NCBI RefSeq assembly: GCF_900112685.1
Contig: NZ_FOMS01000008.1
Span: 1 to 64,000, forward strand
Origin: Roseivivax sediminis
GTDB taxonomy: Bacteria; Pseudomonadota; Alphaproteobacteria; Rhodobacterales; Rhodobacteraceae
Length of the DNA: 64,000 nucleotides
Reading direction: 5' to 3'
The notes beneath the pieces are model-generated. The model did not search any database and had not been told where the DNA came from. It saw nothing but the letters and a program-made list of their open reading frames with translations. This document shows, piece by piece, positions 54,834 through 63,769 of the stretch. The stretch's first letter is position 1, and each line of letters starts with the position of its first letter. Made by a program: the position numbers and the translations under genes.

Positions 54834-55909
54834 CAGATCCCCTCCGCGAGGGTCTTCTGGAACGCCTTCGGGTCGCGGTCCGCGAGGCCCAGCGCCTCGA
54901 GCGTCCGCCCCTCGCTGCGCCAGTCGCGCCCCGTGACGGCACTCGCCAGCGCCAGGAGGCCCGCGGCAACCGGCGTCTTCACTCCCGCCCATTCGCCGAC
55001 GGAGACCAGCAGAGCGAGTCCGACGGCGATATCCTCGGTCATGTAGCGGTGGGTCTGAAGGTCGAGGTGCTCGTGCCAGTCACCCGATCCGACAAGCTTG
55101 TCATGGGCGAGGTTGCCGTACATCCAGTTCGACGTGTTGTAGTGGTCCGCCAGCGGGAAATGCGGCGCGCCGTAGCCCAGCGCCTCGCGCACCGCGACAC
55201 GTTCGGCGTCGAGCGCGTCGTGCACCGACCGGATCGCCGGCTGCGTGCCCTCGTTGTGGATGTCCCACTTGTCGAAATGCTGGATCGGCCCCGCGTTCAT
55301 CAGGATCAGCGGCGGGTGGATGATCGGCCCGGCATTCATCAGCGCGCCCGACAGCGCATCCTCGCAGCGCTCGATCGCGCCGGGATAGACCTGCCCCAGC
55401 TTTTCCAGCGCCATGTCGGTCAGCCGCGCCGGCAGAACGCCCGTCGGCAGGCGCGAGGCGCGCGTGGTGATCCGCACCTCCGCCTCGCCCTGCTTGCGGC
55501 AGAGCCACGGCAGCGTGCCGGTCTCGCACAGCGCCACGTCGGCGCTGCAGCCGGCAGCGCGGATCCGCTCCAGCATGATCCAGGCGCCGAAGGAGCCCGG
55601 CGAGAGGTAGATCACCTGCCCATCCACGAGATGCGGCGCCAGCGCGTCGGCAAGATCGGCCTGCGCGAAGGCCGGCATCGGTGCGAGGATCACCTCCGCC
55701 CCGTCCAGCGCGCGCCCGAGGTCGTCCGTCGTATCGACGGCGATCTGCCGCGTGCCTTCGTGGTCGGTCACGGTCAGGGTCGGCGGCGTGCCGAGCGGGG
55801 CGAAGCTGGCCCCGTCGCGGCGCCACCAGCGCACCTCGTGCCCCGCCTCAGCAGCATCCGCCACAGCGGCATAAGACCCGTTTCCACCCCCGAGGACTGC
55901 AATCTTCAC
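54833..55909 (-). CDS. NAD/NADP octopine/nopaline dehydrogenase-family protein
   Basis: A 358-residue two-domain dehydrogenase. The N-terminal Rossmann motif is KIAVLGGGNGSYAAVADAAE, and the C-terminal helical domain holds GPIIHPPLILMNAGPIQHFDKW with the His that family members use in catalysis. The GTG start at 55909 is proposed: it opens the Rossmann strand and has GGGAGT upstream; the ATG 31 codons earlier would add an odd extension. Opine dehydrogenases reduce imines of amino and keto acids. First gene of the operon to 50133, with the operator at 56017 upstream. Confidence 0.85.
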   Translation of the reverse strand: MKIAVLGGGNGSYAAVADAAEAGHEVRWWRRDGASFAPLGTPPTLTVTDHEGTRQIAVDTTDDLGRALDGAEVILAPMPAFAQADLADALAPHLVDGQVIYLSPGSFGAWIMLERIRAAGCSADVALCETGTLPWLCRKQGEAEVRITTRASRLPTGVLPARLTDMALEKLGQVYPGAIERCEDALSGALMNAGPIIHPPLILMNAGPIQHFDKWDIHNEGTQPAIRSVHDALDAERVAVREALGYGAPHFPLADHYNTSNWMYGNLAHDKLVGSGDWHEHLDLQTHRYMTEDIAVGLALLVSVGEWAGVKTPVAAGLLALASAVTGRDWRSEGRTLEALGLADRDPKAFQKTLAEGI

Positions 55910-56016
55910 CCGGCTACTCCCGTCTTGCGTGCGGGCGGCCACTTCATGCGGACGCATGTGGACACACCCGGTGTTTCCCGTTCTCCGAACCAATGCGAGC
56001 AAAATTTATCTGCAAC

Positions 56017-56042
56017 TGCAAGTTTTTTATTTTAAGCTTGAA
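56017..56042. promoter_or_regulatory. Palindromic operator between the opine-dehydrogenase and CoA-transferase operons
   Basis: TGCAAG (56017-56022), 14 AT-rich bases and CTTGAA (56037-56042) match the TTCAAG-N14-CTTGAA motif with one change in the left arm. It lies between divergent starts at 55909 and 56173. It extends the proposed anthranilate regulon to this block. Confidence 0.55.
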
Positions 56043-56172
56043 AGAAAAAACCGGTCAACCGATGCCGCCGCCCGTTTCGGCGGCACCTTGCCGGAACCTG
56101 TCGACAGCCGCGCCCCTTCCCCCTAGCTGACCGTGAGGATCGCCGCCCCTGACTTCCCGAGAGGCCTCCCCC

Positions 56173-58005
56173 GTGACACCATCGCCCGTCCGCTTCGACG
56201 ATGCCGACGCCGCCGCACGGGAGATCGTCGCGCGCGCCGGGCCGGAATTGCGCGTCGGCCTGCCGCTCGGCCTCGGCAAGCCGGTCACGTTGATCAACGC
56301 GCTCACCCGGCTGGCGGCGGAGGACCCCGGGCTGCGGCTGTCGATCTTCACCGCGCTGACACTGGAGCGGCCGGCGCCGTCCTCGGACCTTGCCGAGCGC
56401 TTTCTCGGCCCGGCGATGGACCGCCTCTTCGGCGCCTACCCCGAGATCGACTATGCCCGCATGCTGCGGGACGGCACCCTCCCGGAAAACATCAAGGTGC
56501 AAGAGTTCTTCTTCTTCGCCGGCCGCTGGCTCGGCACGAACGCGGCGCAACAGGATTATGTCTCGGTGAACTATTCGGACGCCTGCTCCGTCCTGCTGGC
56601 GCAGCGGCCGAACGTGATGCTGCAACTCCTCGCGCCCGGCAGCGACCGGCTGAGCCTGTCGTGCAACCCCGACATCTCTGTCGATCTACTTGAGCGGCGC
56701 CGCGCCGGCACCCTGGACATCCTCTTCGCCGGAGAGCTGCACCTCGGCCTGCCGTTCATGGACGGCCCCGCCGCCCTGCCGGCGTCGGAGCCCGACATCC
56801 TCCTCGACCCGGCGGAGCCGTTTGAGCTTTTCTCCGCGGTCAACCAGCCGGTGAGCGACGCCGCGCATGCCATCGGCCTGCACGTCGCCCGGACGGTTCC
56901 CGACGGCGGCACGCTGCAAATCGGGATCGGAGAGATCGGCGACGCCGTCGCCAACGCGCTCCTCCTGCGGGATCGCGGCGAGATCGCGCCCGCCCTGGCT
57001 GCGTCCCCGTTCCCGGCGGACGGCTTCGACGAGACCGGGCGATTCGAGACCGGCCTATACGCGGTGACGGAGATGCTGGTGGATGGGCTCCTGCAGCTTT
57101 TCGAGGCCGGCATCCTGCGGCGCGAGGTGGACGGCGCCGCGATCCATGCCGGGTTCTTCGTGGAGAGCCGCGACTTCTACGCCCGCCTGAACGACATGCC
57201 GCCCGAGCGGCGCGCCAAGATCGCAATGGTGCCGGTGAGCTACACCAACACGCTCCTCGGCGACGAGACCGGCAAGCGAAACGCGCGGCAGGGCGCGCGC
57301 TTCGTCAATTCCGCGATGAAGGTCACCGCGCTCGGCGCGGTCGTGTCGGACACGCTCGAGGACGGGCGCGTGGTCAGCGGCGTCGGCGGGCAGCACGACT
57401 TCGTCACCCAGGCGCATGCGCTGGAAGGCGGGCGGTCGATCATCACTTTGCCCGCCGTGCGCACGTCGAAGGGCAAGACCGAAAGCAACATCGTCTGGTC
57501 GCAGGCCAATGCAACGGTGCCGCGCCATCTGCGCGACATCGTGGTCACGGAATACGGCATCGCCGACCTCTGGGGCCGCTCCGACGCGGAGGTGATCGCG
57601 GCGCTCATCGGCATCGCCGACAGCCGGTTCCAGGACGACCTGGTGCGGCAGGCGAAGGACGCGGGCAAGCTGCCGGCCGATTTCGAGGTTCCGCCGGAGC
57701 GCCGCGACAACCGGCCAGAGACGGTCAGACGCTGGCTCGCGCCATTCGGGGACGCGCTGCCCGACTTTCCCTTCGGCACGGATTTCGACGAGGTCGAGCG
57801 GCAGCTCCTGCCCGCGCTCGACCGGATGCGCGCCGCCGGTGCGTCGCGGCGGGCGCTGCTCTGGCTCGCATGGCGGGGATTGCGCACCCGTGGCGATTAT
57901 TCCGCCGCCCTGCATCGCATGAACCTCGCCGCGCCGCGGACCTGGCGCGACCGCCTTCAGGCGTTTGCGCTGAAAGGCGCGCTGGACGGGGGCGCGCGGG
58001 ACTAG
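56173..58005 (+). CDS. Acetyl-CoA hydrolase/CoA-transferase-family protein
   Basis: A 610-residue protein of the acetyl-CoA hydrolase/transferase family. It has LRVGLPLGLGKPVTLINAL near the N-terminus, LQIGIGEIGDAVANALLLRD in the middle and the C-terminal block SGVGGQHDFVTQAHALEGG with VTEYGIADLWGRSD, which are family marks. It is longer than the usual 430-500 residues because of N-terminal and C-terminal extensions. It could move CoA between acids made by the adjacent dehydrogenases. The operator at 56017 lies upstream. Confidence 0.85.
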   Translation: MTPSPVRFDDADAAAREIVARAGPELRVGLPLGLGKPVTLINALTRLAAEDPGLRLSIFTALTLERPAPSSDLAERFLGPAMDRLFGAYPEIDYARMLRDGTLPENIKVQEFFFFAGRWLGTNAAQQDYVSVNYSDACSVLLAQRPNVMLQLLAPGSDRLSLSCNPDISVDLLERRRAGTLDILFAGELHLGLPFMDGPAALPASEPDILLDPAEPFELFSAVNQPVSDAAHAIGLHVARTVPDGGTLQIGIGEIGDAVANALLLRDRGEIAPALAASPFPADGFDETGRFETGLYAVTEMLVDGLLQLFEAGILRREVDGAAIHAGFFVESRDFYARLNDMPPERRAKIAMVPVSYTNTLLGDETGKRNARQGARFVNSAMKVTALGAVVSDTLEDGRVVSGVGGQHDFVTQAHALEGGRSIITLPAVRTSKGKTESNIVWSQANATVPRHLRDIVVTEYGIADLWGRSDAEVIAALIGIADSRFQDDLVRQAKDAGKLPADFEVPPERRDNRPETVRRWLAPFGDALPDFPFGTDFDEVERQLLPALDRMRAAGASRRALLWLAWRGLRTRGDYSAALHRMNLAAPRTWRDRLQAFALKGALDGGARD

Positions 58006-58065
58006 ACCGGCGCGGGGCCACCGGACCCCTGTCCCGCTTGGCCGGGGCGACGGCCTGACCTCCGC

Positions 58066-58983
58066 TCAACCGGCCGTGTCGCGGCGCACGAGATCGGCGT
58101 AAAGCGCCCGGATGCGCTTCGTGACCGGGCGCGATCCGTCTCCGATGGCCTTGCCGTCGATCGACGCGACCGGCGTCTGCGCACCGAAGGTGCCGGTCAG
58201 GAACGCCTCGTCGGCGCCATAGGCCTCGTAGAGCGAATAGTTCTTCTCGAAGACCGGGATGCCGTTTTCGCGGCAGAGATCGATCACCTTTGCCCGCGTC
58301 ACGCCGTTCATGCAGTAATCGCCGGTCGAGGTCCAAACCTCGCCACGCCGGACGATGAAGAAGTTGCAGGCGTTGGTGGTGTTCACGAAGCCATGCGGGT
58401 CGAGCATCAGCCCCTCGTCGGCGCCCGCGGCCTCTGCCTGCAGGCAGGCGATGATGCAGTTGAGCTTCGAATGCGAGTTGAACTTGGCGTCCTGGCTGTG
58501 CGGCAGGCCGCGCACCTGCGGCACGGTGGCCAAGCGGATGCCCGCCGCCAGTGCTTCGGCCGGTTTCGAATGCTCCATGATGATGACGAGCGTCGGACCG
58601 GTGGTCGACAGCTTGGGATGCTGGAACGGCTTGTCCTTGATCCCGCGCGTCAGCATCAGCCGGCAATGCACGTCCGTCGTCATGCCATTCGCCTCGGCCG
58701 TGCGGGTCAGCGCGTCGAGGATGCCGGCGCGGTCCATGCCGACGTCGAGCCCGACCGCGTGGCAACTGTCGAAAAACCGGTCCATGTGGTCGTCGAAGAA
58801 GGCCCAGCGCCCGTTATAGAGGCGCATCCCCTCCCACATGCCGTCGCCCAGCATGAAGCCGGCATCGTAGACCGACACCTTGGCCTCATCGCGGTGGACG
58901 ATGTCGCCGTTGACGTAGATCCGGATGTCGCGGTTGCGCGCATCCTCTTCGGCGTCGTGGGTGCTGGGGCGGTCCTCGGTCAT
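58066..58983 (-). CDS. Class IV aminotransferase (branched-chain / D-amino-acid type)
   Basis: A 305-residue PLP enzyme of fold type IV. It has SVYDAGFMLGDGMWEGMRLYNGR near residue 37, the PLP lysine in DAKFNSHSKLNCIIACLQA (first Lys after DA), GFVNTTNACNFFIV and GTFGAQTPV. It starts 6 bp after the IalB-type gene, both on the minus strand. BCAA, D-alanine and (R)-amine transaminases share this pattern, so the substrate is open. Confidence 0.88.
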   Translation of the reverse strand: MTEDRPSTHDAEEDARNRDIRIYVNGDIVHRDEAKVSVYDAGFMLGDGMWEGMRLYNGRWAFFDDHMDRFFDSCHAVGLDVGMDRAGILDALTRTAEANGMTTDVHCRLMLTRGIKDKPFQHPKLSTTGPTLVIIMEHSKPAEALAAGIRLATVPQVRGLPHSQDAKFNSHSKLNCIIACLQAEAAGADEGLMLDPHGFVNTTNACNFFIVRRGEVWTSTGDYCMNGVTRAKVIDLCRENGIPVFEKNYSLYEAYGADEAFLTGTFGAQTPVASIDGKAIGDGSRPVTKRIRALYADLVRRDTAG

Positions 58984-58989
58984 TCCGGT

Positions 58990-59613
58990 TCAGCCCTCCG
59001 AGGCACCCGACAGCGCCTCCAGCCCCTCGCCCGCGCCGGCAAAGGAGAAGCGGAAGAAGAACGGCTCGGCCTGCACCGAGGGGCGGAACGCGGCGGTGAC
59101 GCCACCCTCGGCCTCCTCGAGCGCAGCGACCTCCTCGGCACTGAGGGAAATCAGCGCCTCGCACATGTCCTGACCGCAGACCTGCCAGGTGAAGTCGTGC
59201 TGCGCCTCGCCCTCCGCGCCGCGCATCACGAACCCCGACGGCAGATGCGCGCCGGTCGGCACGCGCGCGATGATGGCCGCGCCGCCGTCTTCCGAACCTT
59301 GCGGCAGCGCGAGGATGTCGGCGACGAAGGCATTGTCGGCACTGCGGCGGATGCGCTGGCTGAGCGTGCAGGCGGTGCGGTTCACCGTCAGCGCCTGACA
59401 GGCCACCCTCCAGGCGCCGAAGCTCTGACCGTTGGCGACATCGTCCGGCGGCTCGGGCAGGACGTCCGGGGACATCGCACCGTCCGCCTCCGTCGTGGCG
59501 TCGGGCGCCGGTTCCGCCGGGCTGTCCTGGGCGGTCCCGCGCACCGGCCCGACAACCACGAGCGCGGCCACGAGGAGCAGAATTGCGGTCGACAGCGCGG
59601 TCGGCTTGAACAT
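58990..59613 (-). CDS. Invasion-associated locus B (IalB)-family protein
   Basis: A 207-residue secreted protein. A hydrophobic signal segment (STAILLLVAALVVVGPVRG) is followed by an acidic, proline-rich linker and the IalB domain from about residue 60: FGAWRVACQAL, CTLSQRI and a conserved Cys pair in VCGQDMCEALISL. Such proteins are periplasmic or surface-associated in alphaproteobacteria; their function is not firmly known. It lies 6 bp upstream of the aminotransferase gene. Confidence 0.82.
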   Translation of the reverse strand: MFKPTALSTAILLLVAALVVVGPVRGTAQDSPAEPAPDATTEADGAMSPDVLPEPPDDVANGQSFGAWRVACQALTVNRTACTLSQRIRRSADNAFVADILALPQGSEDGGAAIIARVPTGAHLPSGFVMRGAEGEAQHDFTWQVCGQDMCEALISLSAEEVAALEEAEGGVTAAFRPSVQAEPFFFRFSFAGAGEGLEALSGASEG

Positions 59614-59776
59614 GGCGTCTCGTCCCCTGGGGCGTCGCCGGGCGGTCCCGCCGGCCCGCGCAGAAACCCACCGAAACCGGTTGCTGTCAAGGAGAGCGCC
59701 GGGCAGAATGTCACACGTCACAGATGTACGGTGCGGGCTCCGCGCCGGGGCGGACGGCAGGGGGGAGCAGACGAAA

Positions 59777-60427
59777 ATGACCGATGGCGGCGGCAACCTC
59801 CCGGCGTCCGTGCTTCCGGAGCCGCCCGACCGGACAGATGCCGCCGAACTGCCCGAGGCCGACAGGACCCGCCCGCCGCGGCGGACATTGCGCCACGACG
59901 GCCCGGCCGAGCTCTTCGAAAGCCTGCCCGAGATCGCCCGGCTGACCCAGCACCGCCCGCGGCCCGGAGACACGACGCGGAGCTATCTCACCCGCCTGCG
60001 TCAAAGCGCGACGCCGGAGGAGGCGATCACCTTCGCCGCTTTCGCCGCCGAACCCCGCACGGCGATCTGGTGGGGCCACGCCTGCCTGTCGCCGGGTGCC
60101 GGTCAGGCGGTGCCCGACGCGGATCGCGCGATGATGGGCCTGGTTCGGGACTGGCTGCTCCACCCGGACGAGTCCCACCGCTGGGCGACGATGCAGGCCG
60201 CCCTGTTCGCGACCCGGCGATCGCCGGCGGTGCTGCTCGGACTCGCCGTGGGCTGGTCTGGCGGCCCGCCCGCACCCAACGATCCCGCGCCGGCGCCGCG
60301 CTGGCGCCAGCCGCAGGCGCTCAACGCCGCGGTGCTGTCGCAACTGGCCGAGACGCCGAGCGATGTACGGCGCGGCCGCCTGCAGGACTATGTCGACGCG
60401 GCCGCGGCTCTTTTCGGTGTGCGCTGA
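59777..60427 (+). CDS. Conserved hypothetical protein upstream of an FHA-domain gene (DUF6931-like)
   Basis: A 216-residue soluble protein without a signal peptide. The N-terminus (about 60 residues) is proline- and charge-rich. The rest is helical, with TRSYLTRLRQSATPEEAITF, AIWWGHACLSP and WATMQAALFATRRSPAVLLG. It resembles the DUF6931 family, often found next to type VI-like FHA genes; this is a tentative match. The ATG at 59777 follows GGGGGAG; the open frame upstream is not used. Twelve bases separate it from the FHA gene. Confidence 0.65.
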   Translation: MTDGGGNLPASVLPEPPDRTDAAELPEADRTRPPRRTLRHDGPAELFESLPEIARLTQHRPRPGDTTRSYLTRLRQSATPEEAITFAAFAAEPRTAIWWGHACLSPGAGQAVPDADRAMMGLVRDWLLHPDESHRWATMQAALFATRRSPAVLLGLAVGWSGGPPAPNDPAPAPRWRQPQALNAAVLSQLAETPSDVRRGRLQDYVDAAAALFGVR

Positions 60428-60439
60428 CGAGGCGCGGAG

Positions 60440-61588
60440 ATGACGCTGACCCTGCGGATAGAAGGCCACGACGAGTTGGACAACGGCAGCCCGGCCAGTG
60501 TGGTGGTGAGCCGTTCCGGGCTCAGCGCCGGGCGGCGGCGCACGATGGACTGGGTCCTGCCGGATCCCGAACGGCACATCTCCGGGCATCATTTCGACAT
60601 CGGCTTCGCCGAGGGGGCGTACTGGCTGACCGATCTGTCGACCAACGGCACATTCCTGGCCGGGCAGGCGCAGCGCATAGACGGCGCGCACCGGCTTTGC
60701 GACGGCGACCGGCTGATCGTCGGACGCTACGCGATCGCGGTGTCGGTGGTCGGCGCCGCCCGCGAGAAGGCCGCGCTGCGCCCCTCCGATATCGGTCCGA
60801 CGCCCTGGCCCGGAGAGGAGGAGGCCGACTGGGCCAGCCGCGCCGCGGCCCGCCCGGCCCGGCCCGACCCCACGCCCCCCGAACCGGCGCCGTCCATGGC
60901 GGCAAGACCCGACCCCCTCGACCTGGATGCGGGCCAACCGACCCAGGAGACGACAAGCGAGCCGCAGACCGACCGGCCCGCCGGCGACGATGCGGTGATG
61001 CGGGCATTCTGCGAAGGCGCCGGGCTCTGCCACGGCGGCATCGACGCGGTCGATGCCGAGACGCTGGCGCGGCTGCTCGGCCGCACGGTGCGCATCATGA
61101 CGGAAGCGACAATGCGCCAGTTGAGCGACCGCGCGGAGGAGCCGCTCTTTGTCCGCGGCGGCGAGCGGGCGCAGCCCCACGCGCGCGCCAACAACCCGCT
61201 GCGGGTGCTGCCCGACGCGGACCAGGCGATCGCGGCGATGTTCGTCGCACCGCGCGACGGTTTCCTGCTGGGCCCGGAGAGTTTCGACGCCGCGACGGCC
61301 GATCTTGCCGCACATCAGCGCGCGGCGGCGGCGGCACTGCGACCGGCCCTCGCCGAAACCCTGTCGGGGCTTGCACCCGATATGATCGAGGAGGAGGTGC
61401 GGACCGGGCTGCCCTTCTCGCCCGCGCGGAGGTCGCGGGCCTGGGATGCCTATGTCGCCGCCTGGTACGCGCGCGCCAAACCGGGGGAGGCGGGCATGAT
61501 CGAGGCGGTGCTCGAGGCTTATGCCACCGCCTATGGCGCGCTAGCCGCAGACGCGCCCCCCTCTCAGTCCACACCAAGGGAGGATTGA
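60440..61588 (+). CDS. FHA-domain protein of the type VI secretion accessory (TagH/ImpI) kind
   Basis: A 382-residue protein. Residues 1-110 are an FHA domain that binds phosphothreonine: GLSAGRRRTMDWVLPDPERH, then ISGHHFDI and LSTNGTFLAG. A proline-rich linker (120-180) follows. The C-terminal part has AFCEGAGL, LLGRTVRIMTEATMRQLSDR and ARANNPLRVLPDADQAIAAM, as in TagH/ImpI of type VI systems. No other type VI gene is visible in the window. It is probably co-transcribed with the preceding gene. Confidence 0.83.
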   Translation: MTLTLRIEGHDELDNGSPASVVVSRSGLSAGRRRTMDWVLPDPERHISGHHFDIGFAEGAYWLTDLSTNGTFLAGQAQRIDGAHRLCDGDRLIVGRYAIAVSVVGAAREKAALRPSDIGPTPWPGEEEADWASRAAARPARPDPTPPEPAPSMAARPDPLDLDAGQPTQETTSEPQTDRPAGDDAVMRAFCEGAGLCHGGIDAVDAETLARLLGRTVRIMTEATMRQLSDRAEEPLFVRGGERAQPHARANNPLRVLPDADQAIAAMFVAPRDGFLLGPESFDAATADLAAHQRAAAAALRPALAETLSGLAPDMIEEEVRTGLPFSPARRSRAWDAYVAAWYARAKPGEAGMIEAVLEAYATAYGALAADAPPSQSTPRED

Positions 61589-61595
61589 CGCGAGG

Positions 61596-62417
61596 TCAGC
61601 GGAATACGCCGATGCCGAGCGCGCTCGGATCAATCCGTGGCGACGCAGCCGGAGCGGGCGCGGACCGGCGCGCCGGTGCGGCCTGGCGGGCCGGCGCCGC
61701 GCCGTGCACCCGGTCACCGCCCCGGGCCGCCGCCGCTTTGCGCGATGGGGCCGCCGGGGCCGCGACAACCGGCGGGCAGGTCACGCCGGGATTGAGCAAC
61801 ACGGCGCGGTACAGCGCCGCCGTCGGCTGGCTGTCGCCGGGCACCCCGGCCGCGCCGCGGAACGCCGCAGCCCCGCGTCGCGATTGCGGCCCCCAGGCGC
61901 CGTCGATGGCGCCGCCATAGCAGCCGAGACGCCGCAGCGCCCGCTGCAATGTCACCACGAGCGTGTCCGGCGACGGATCCAGAACACCGCGCGCGGCCAG
62001 CGCCCCGAAGCGTGCCGGATCCGCGAGCCGCAGCGCGTCGACCTCCGCCGCGACGGCCCCAGCGTCCGGGCTCGGCGCCGGTTCGCGCTGCGCGGCGGCC
62101 TCGGGCAACAGACCGACAATCAACGCGGGTTCCGGCAGCCCCTCCGGCACCGGCAGCGCCGCGCGGCCCGCCTCTGGCGTGAAAAGCAGGATGTCGGGCT
62201 CGGCCGCCACCGCGGCGGCAACGGGGGCTGGATCGACATGTGGCAGGATGATCAGATCATCCTCCACGACCGCCACCGGCGCGGCCGGATCGACCTGCGG
62301 AAAGACGCGGGCCGAGACGAACGCACCCTTGCCGGAACCGCCCTCGGCGAGGGCGGTTCCGGCCCCCAACAGGCCGGCGAGAAAGAGTGGCAGCGCGCGG
62401 AACAGCATATCCGGCAT
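61596..62417 (-). CDS. Peptidoglycan-binding-domain protein, exported
   Basis: A 273-residue protein with a signal peptide (LFRALPLFLAGLLGAGTALA). A long alanine/proline-rich region is followed by a peptidoglycan-binding domain (about residues 165-220: LQRALRRLGCYGGAIDGAWG, SRRGAAAFRG) and a basic, low-complexity tail. The start ATG 62417 or 62408 is uncertain; no clear ribosome-binding site is seen. It is convergent with the FHA gene, 7 bp apart. Confidence 0.75.
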   Translation of the reverse strand: MPDMLFRALPLFLAGLLGAGTALAEGGSGKGAFVSARVFPQVDPAAPVAVVEDDLIILPHVDPAPVAAAVAAEPDILLFTPEAGRAALPVPEGLPEPALIVGLLPEAAAQREPAPSPDAGAVAAEVDALRLADPARFGALAARGVLDPSPDTLVVTLQRALRRLGCYGGAIDGAWGPQSRRGAAAFRGAAGVPGDSQPTAALYRAVLLNPGVTCPPVVAAPAAPSRKAAAARGGDRVHGAAPARQAAPARRSAPAPAASPRIDPSALGIGVFR

Positions 62418-62634
62418 ATTCGACCGGTTCGCCGTGTCGGGCAAGCGGAAGCCGCACGTCACCCGGAGCCGACGCAGGCGATGGCAAACCGTCCGTCGGA
62501 CCGGCCTGCACATCCGCGAAACAACCGATTTCGAGGGTTGGCGAGGTTACGGCAAAGGCCCGTGGTTGACTTGATCGAAGGTTTCCGCACCAATCGTGCA
62601 GGATCGCAACGAAACGTGCCGATAGGGGAATGCC
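62418..62634. other. Divergent gap before the ExbB/ExbD-type operon
   Basis: A 217-bp gap between divergent genes. TTGACT (62566-62571) is a possible -35 element for the rightward operon, but no good -10 is seen 17-18 bp later. Nothing else recognised. Confidence 0.35.
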
Positions 62635-63081
62635 ATGGCTCGCACGTCCTTGCTCGGGGGCGCGTTCTTTGCCTGCCTGGCCACCGTCGCCACAGCGCAG
62701 GAGACCGAAGACCCAAATGCCTCCGGCCCGTTCGAGCTTGAACTGAACGCGGCCGAGCAGGTGGAGGCCGGGGGGTGCCGGATGACCTACCTCGTGCGCA
62801 ACCCCAGCGCCACCGACCTCGCGGAGGTCGCTTACGAGATGGTGATGTTCGACGGCGGCGGGGTCGTCTCACAGATCCTGACGGTGGATTTCGGCGCGCT
62901 GGAGGCCGGCCGGACGCGGGTGCGCCGCTTCGTGCTGCCAGATACGCGGTGCGAGGCGATTTCGCGCGTGCTGGTGAATTCGGCATGGACCTGCCGCCGC
63001 GCCGCGGACGGCGAGGACTCTGCCCTCTGCATCGACGATCTGAAGACCCGCAGCCGCGCGCCGATCCCCTTCGGCCTCTGA
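62635..63081 (+). CDS. Small exported hypothetical protein upstream of exbB
   Basis: A 148-residue protein with a Sec signal (residues 1-21, ending VATAQ). The mature part is a single beta-rich domain with four Cys (GGCRMTYLVRN, PDTRCEAIS, WTCRRA, ALCIDDL), which may form two disulfides. It resembles transport-associated periplasmic proteins only in placement. No family is assigned. It lies 36 bp before the exbB-like gene, so a shared transcript is likely. Confidence 0.7.
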   Translation: MARTSLLGGAFFACLATVATAQETEDPNASGPFELELNAAEQVEAGGCRMTYLVRNPSATDLAEVAYEMVMFDGGGVVSQILTVDFGALEAGRTRVRRFVLPDTRCEAISRVLVNSAWTCRRAADGEDSALCIDDLKTRSRAPIPFGL

Positions 63082-63117
63082 CCCGCGCGCCCTGCCCTGA
63101 CCGACGGAGCCCCGGCC

Positions 63118-63765
63118 ATGTTCTCGGCCATCGCGTTCGACATGCTCGACCCTGTCACGCTGATCGTGTTCGCGGCGCTCGGCGGGCTGTCCTTCATCGC
63201 CGTCACCGTCGCGGTGTTCAAGGCGGTCCAGTTCGCCCGCCTCGGTGTCGGCCAGCGCAAGGCGGCCGAGGCGGTGCTCGACGCCTGGCTCTCGGACCGG
63301 CAGGATGAGGCGCTGCGCCTTGTCGCGCCGCGCCGGTCGGTGCTGGCACGGACCCTGCAGGCGGTGTTCTCGGCTCTGCACGCCCGACCGGACCAGCCCG
63401 CCTTCGCGGAGGAACTCGGCCGCCAGACCGCTTTGGTGGAGCTCGCCGCGATGGAAGAGCGGATGCGCCTTCTGGAAATGGTCGTGCAGGCGGCTCCGAT
63501 GCTGGGCCTTCTCGGCACCGTGGTCGGCATGATCGAGGCGTTCTCGGTCCTATCGGCCGCCGGCGGCGCGGTAGACTCCGCCGCCCTCGCGGGAGGCATC
63601 TGGGTGGCTCTGACCACCACAGCGGCGGGGCTGACTATCGCGCTGGTCACCTATTTTGCGGCAAGCTGGTTCGAGGCACGGATCGACACCGAACGCACGC
63701 TGATCGAGGCGGCGATCTCGGCCGCGATCCACGGCCGGGTCGACGCATCGGCGCGGTTGGGTTGA
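63118..63765 (+). CDS. exbB: MotA/TolQ/ExbB-family proton channel protein
   Basis: A 215-residue inner-membrane protein with three helices (VTLIVFAALGGLSFIAVTVAV, then APMLGLLGTVVGMIEAFSVL and VALTTTAAGLTIALVTYFAA). The last two carry the TolQ/ExbB signature. It forms the proton channel with ExbD and powers an outer-membrane function. CGGAG lies upstream of the ATG. The exbD-like gene follows after 4 bp. Confidence 0.9.
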   Translation: MFSAIAFDMLDPVTLIVFAALGGLSFIAVTVAVFKAVQFARLGVGQRKAAEAVLDAWLSDRQDEALRLVAPRRSVLARTLQAVFSALHARPDQPAFAEELGRQTALVELAAMEERMRLLEMVVQAAPMLGLLGTVVGMIEAFSVLSAAGGAVDSAALAGGIWVALTTTAAGLTIALVTYFAASWFEARIDTERTLIEAAISAAIHGRVDASARLG

Positions 63766-63769
63766 TCGC

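Noticed and set aside
58393-61920. Open frame of about 1175 codons on the plus strand
   Set aside because: It runs antisense to the aminotransferase and IalB genes and out of frame with the FHA gene. Composition is Arg/Gly/Pro-rich and no domain is seen.
62566-62594. Sigma-70 promoter before the small exported protein
   Set aside because: TTGACT is good, but the hexamer at 17 bp spacing matches the -10 consensus at only three positions.
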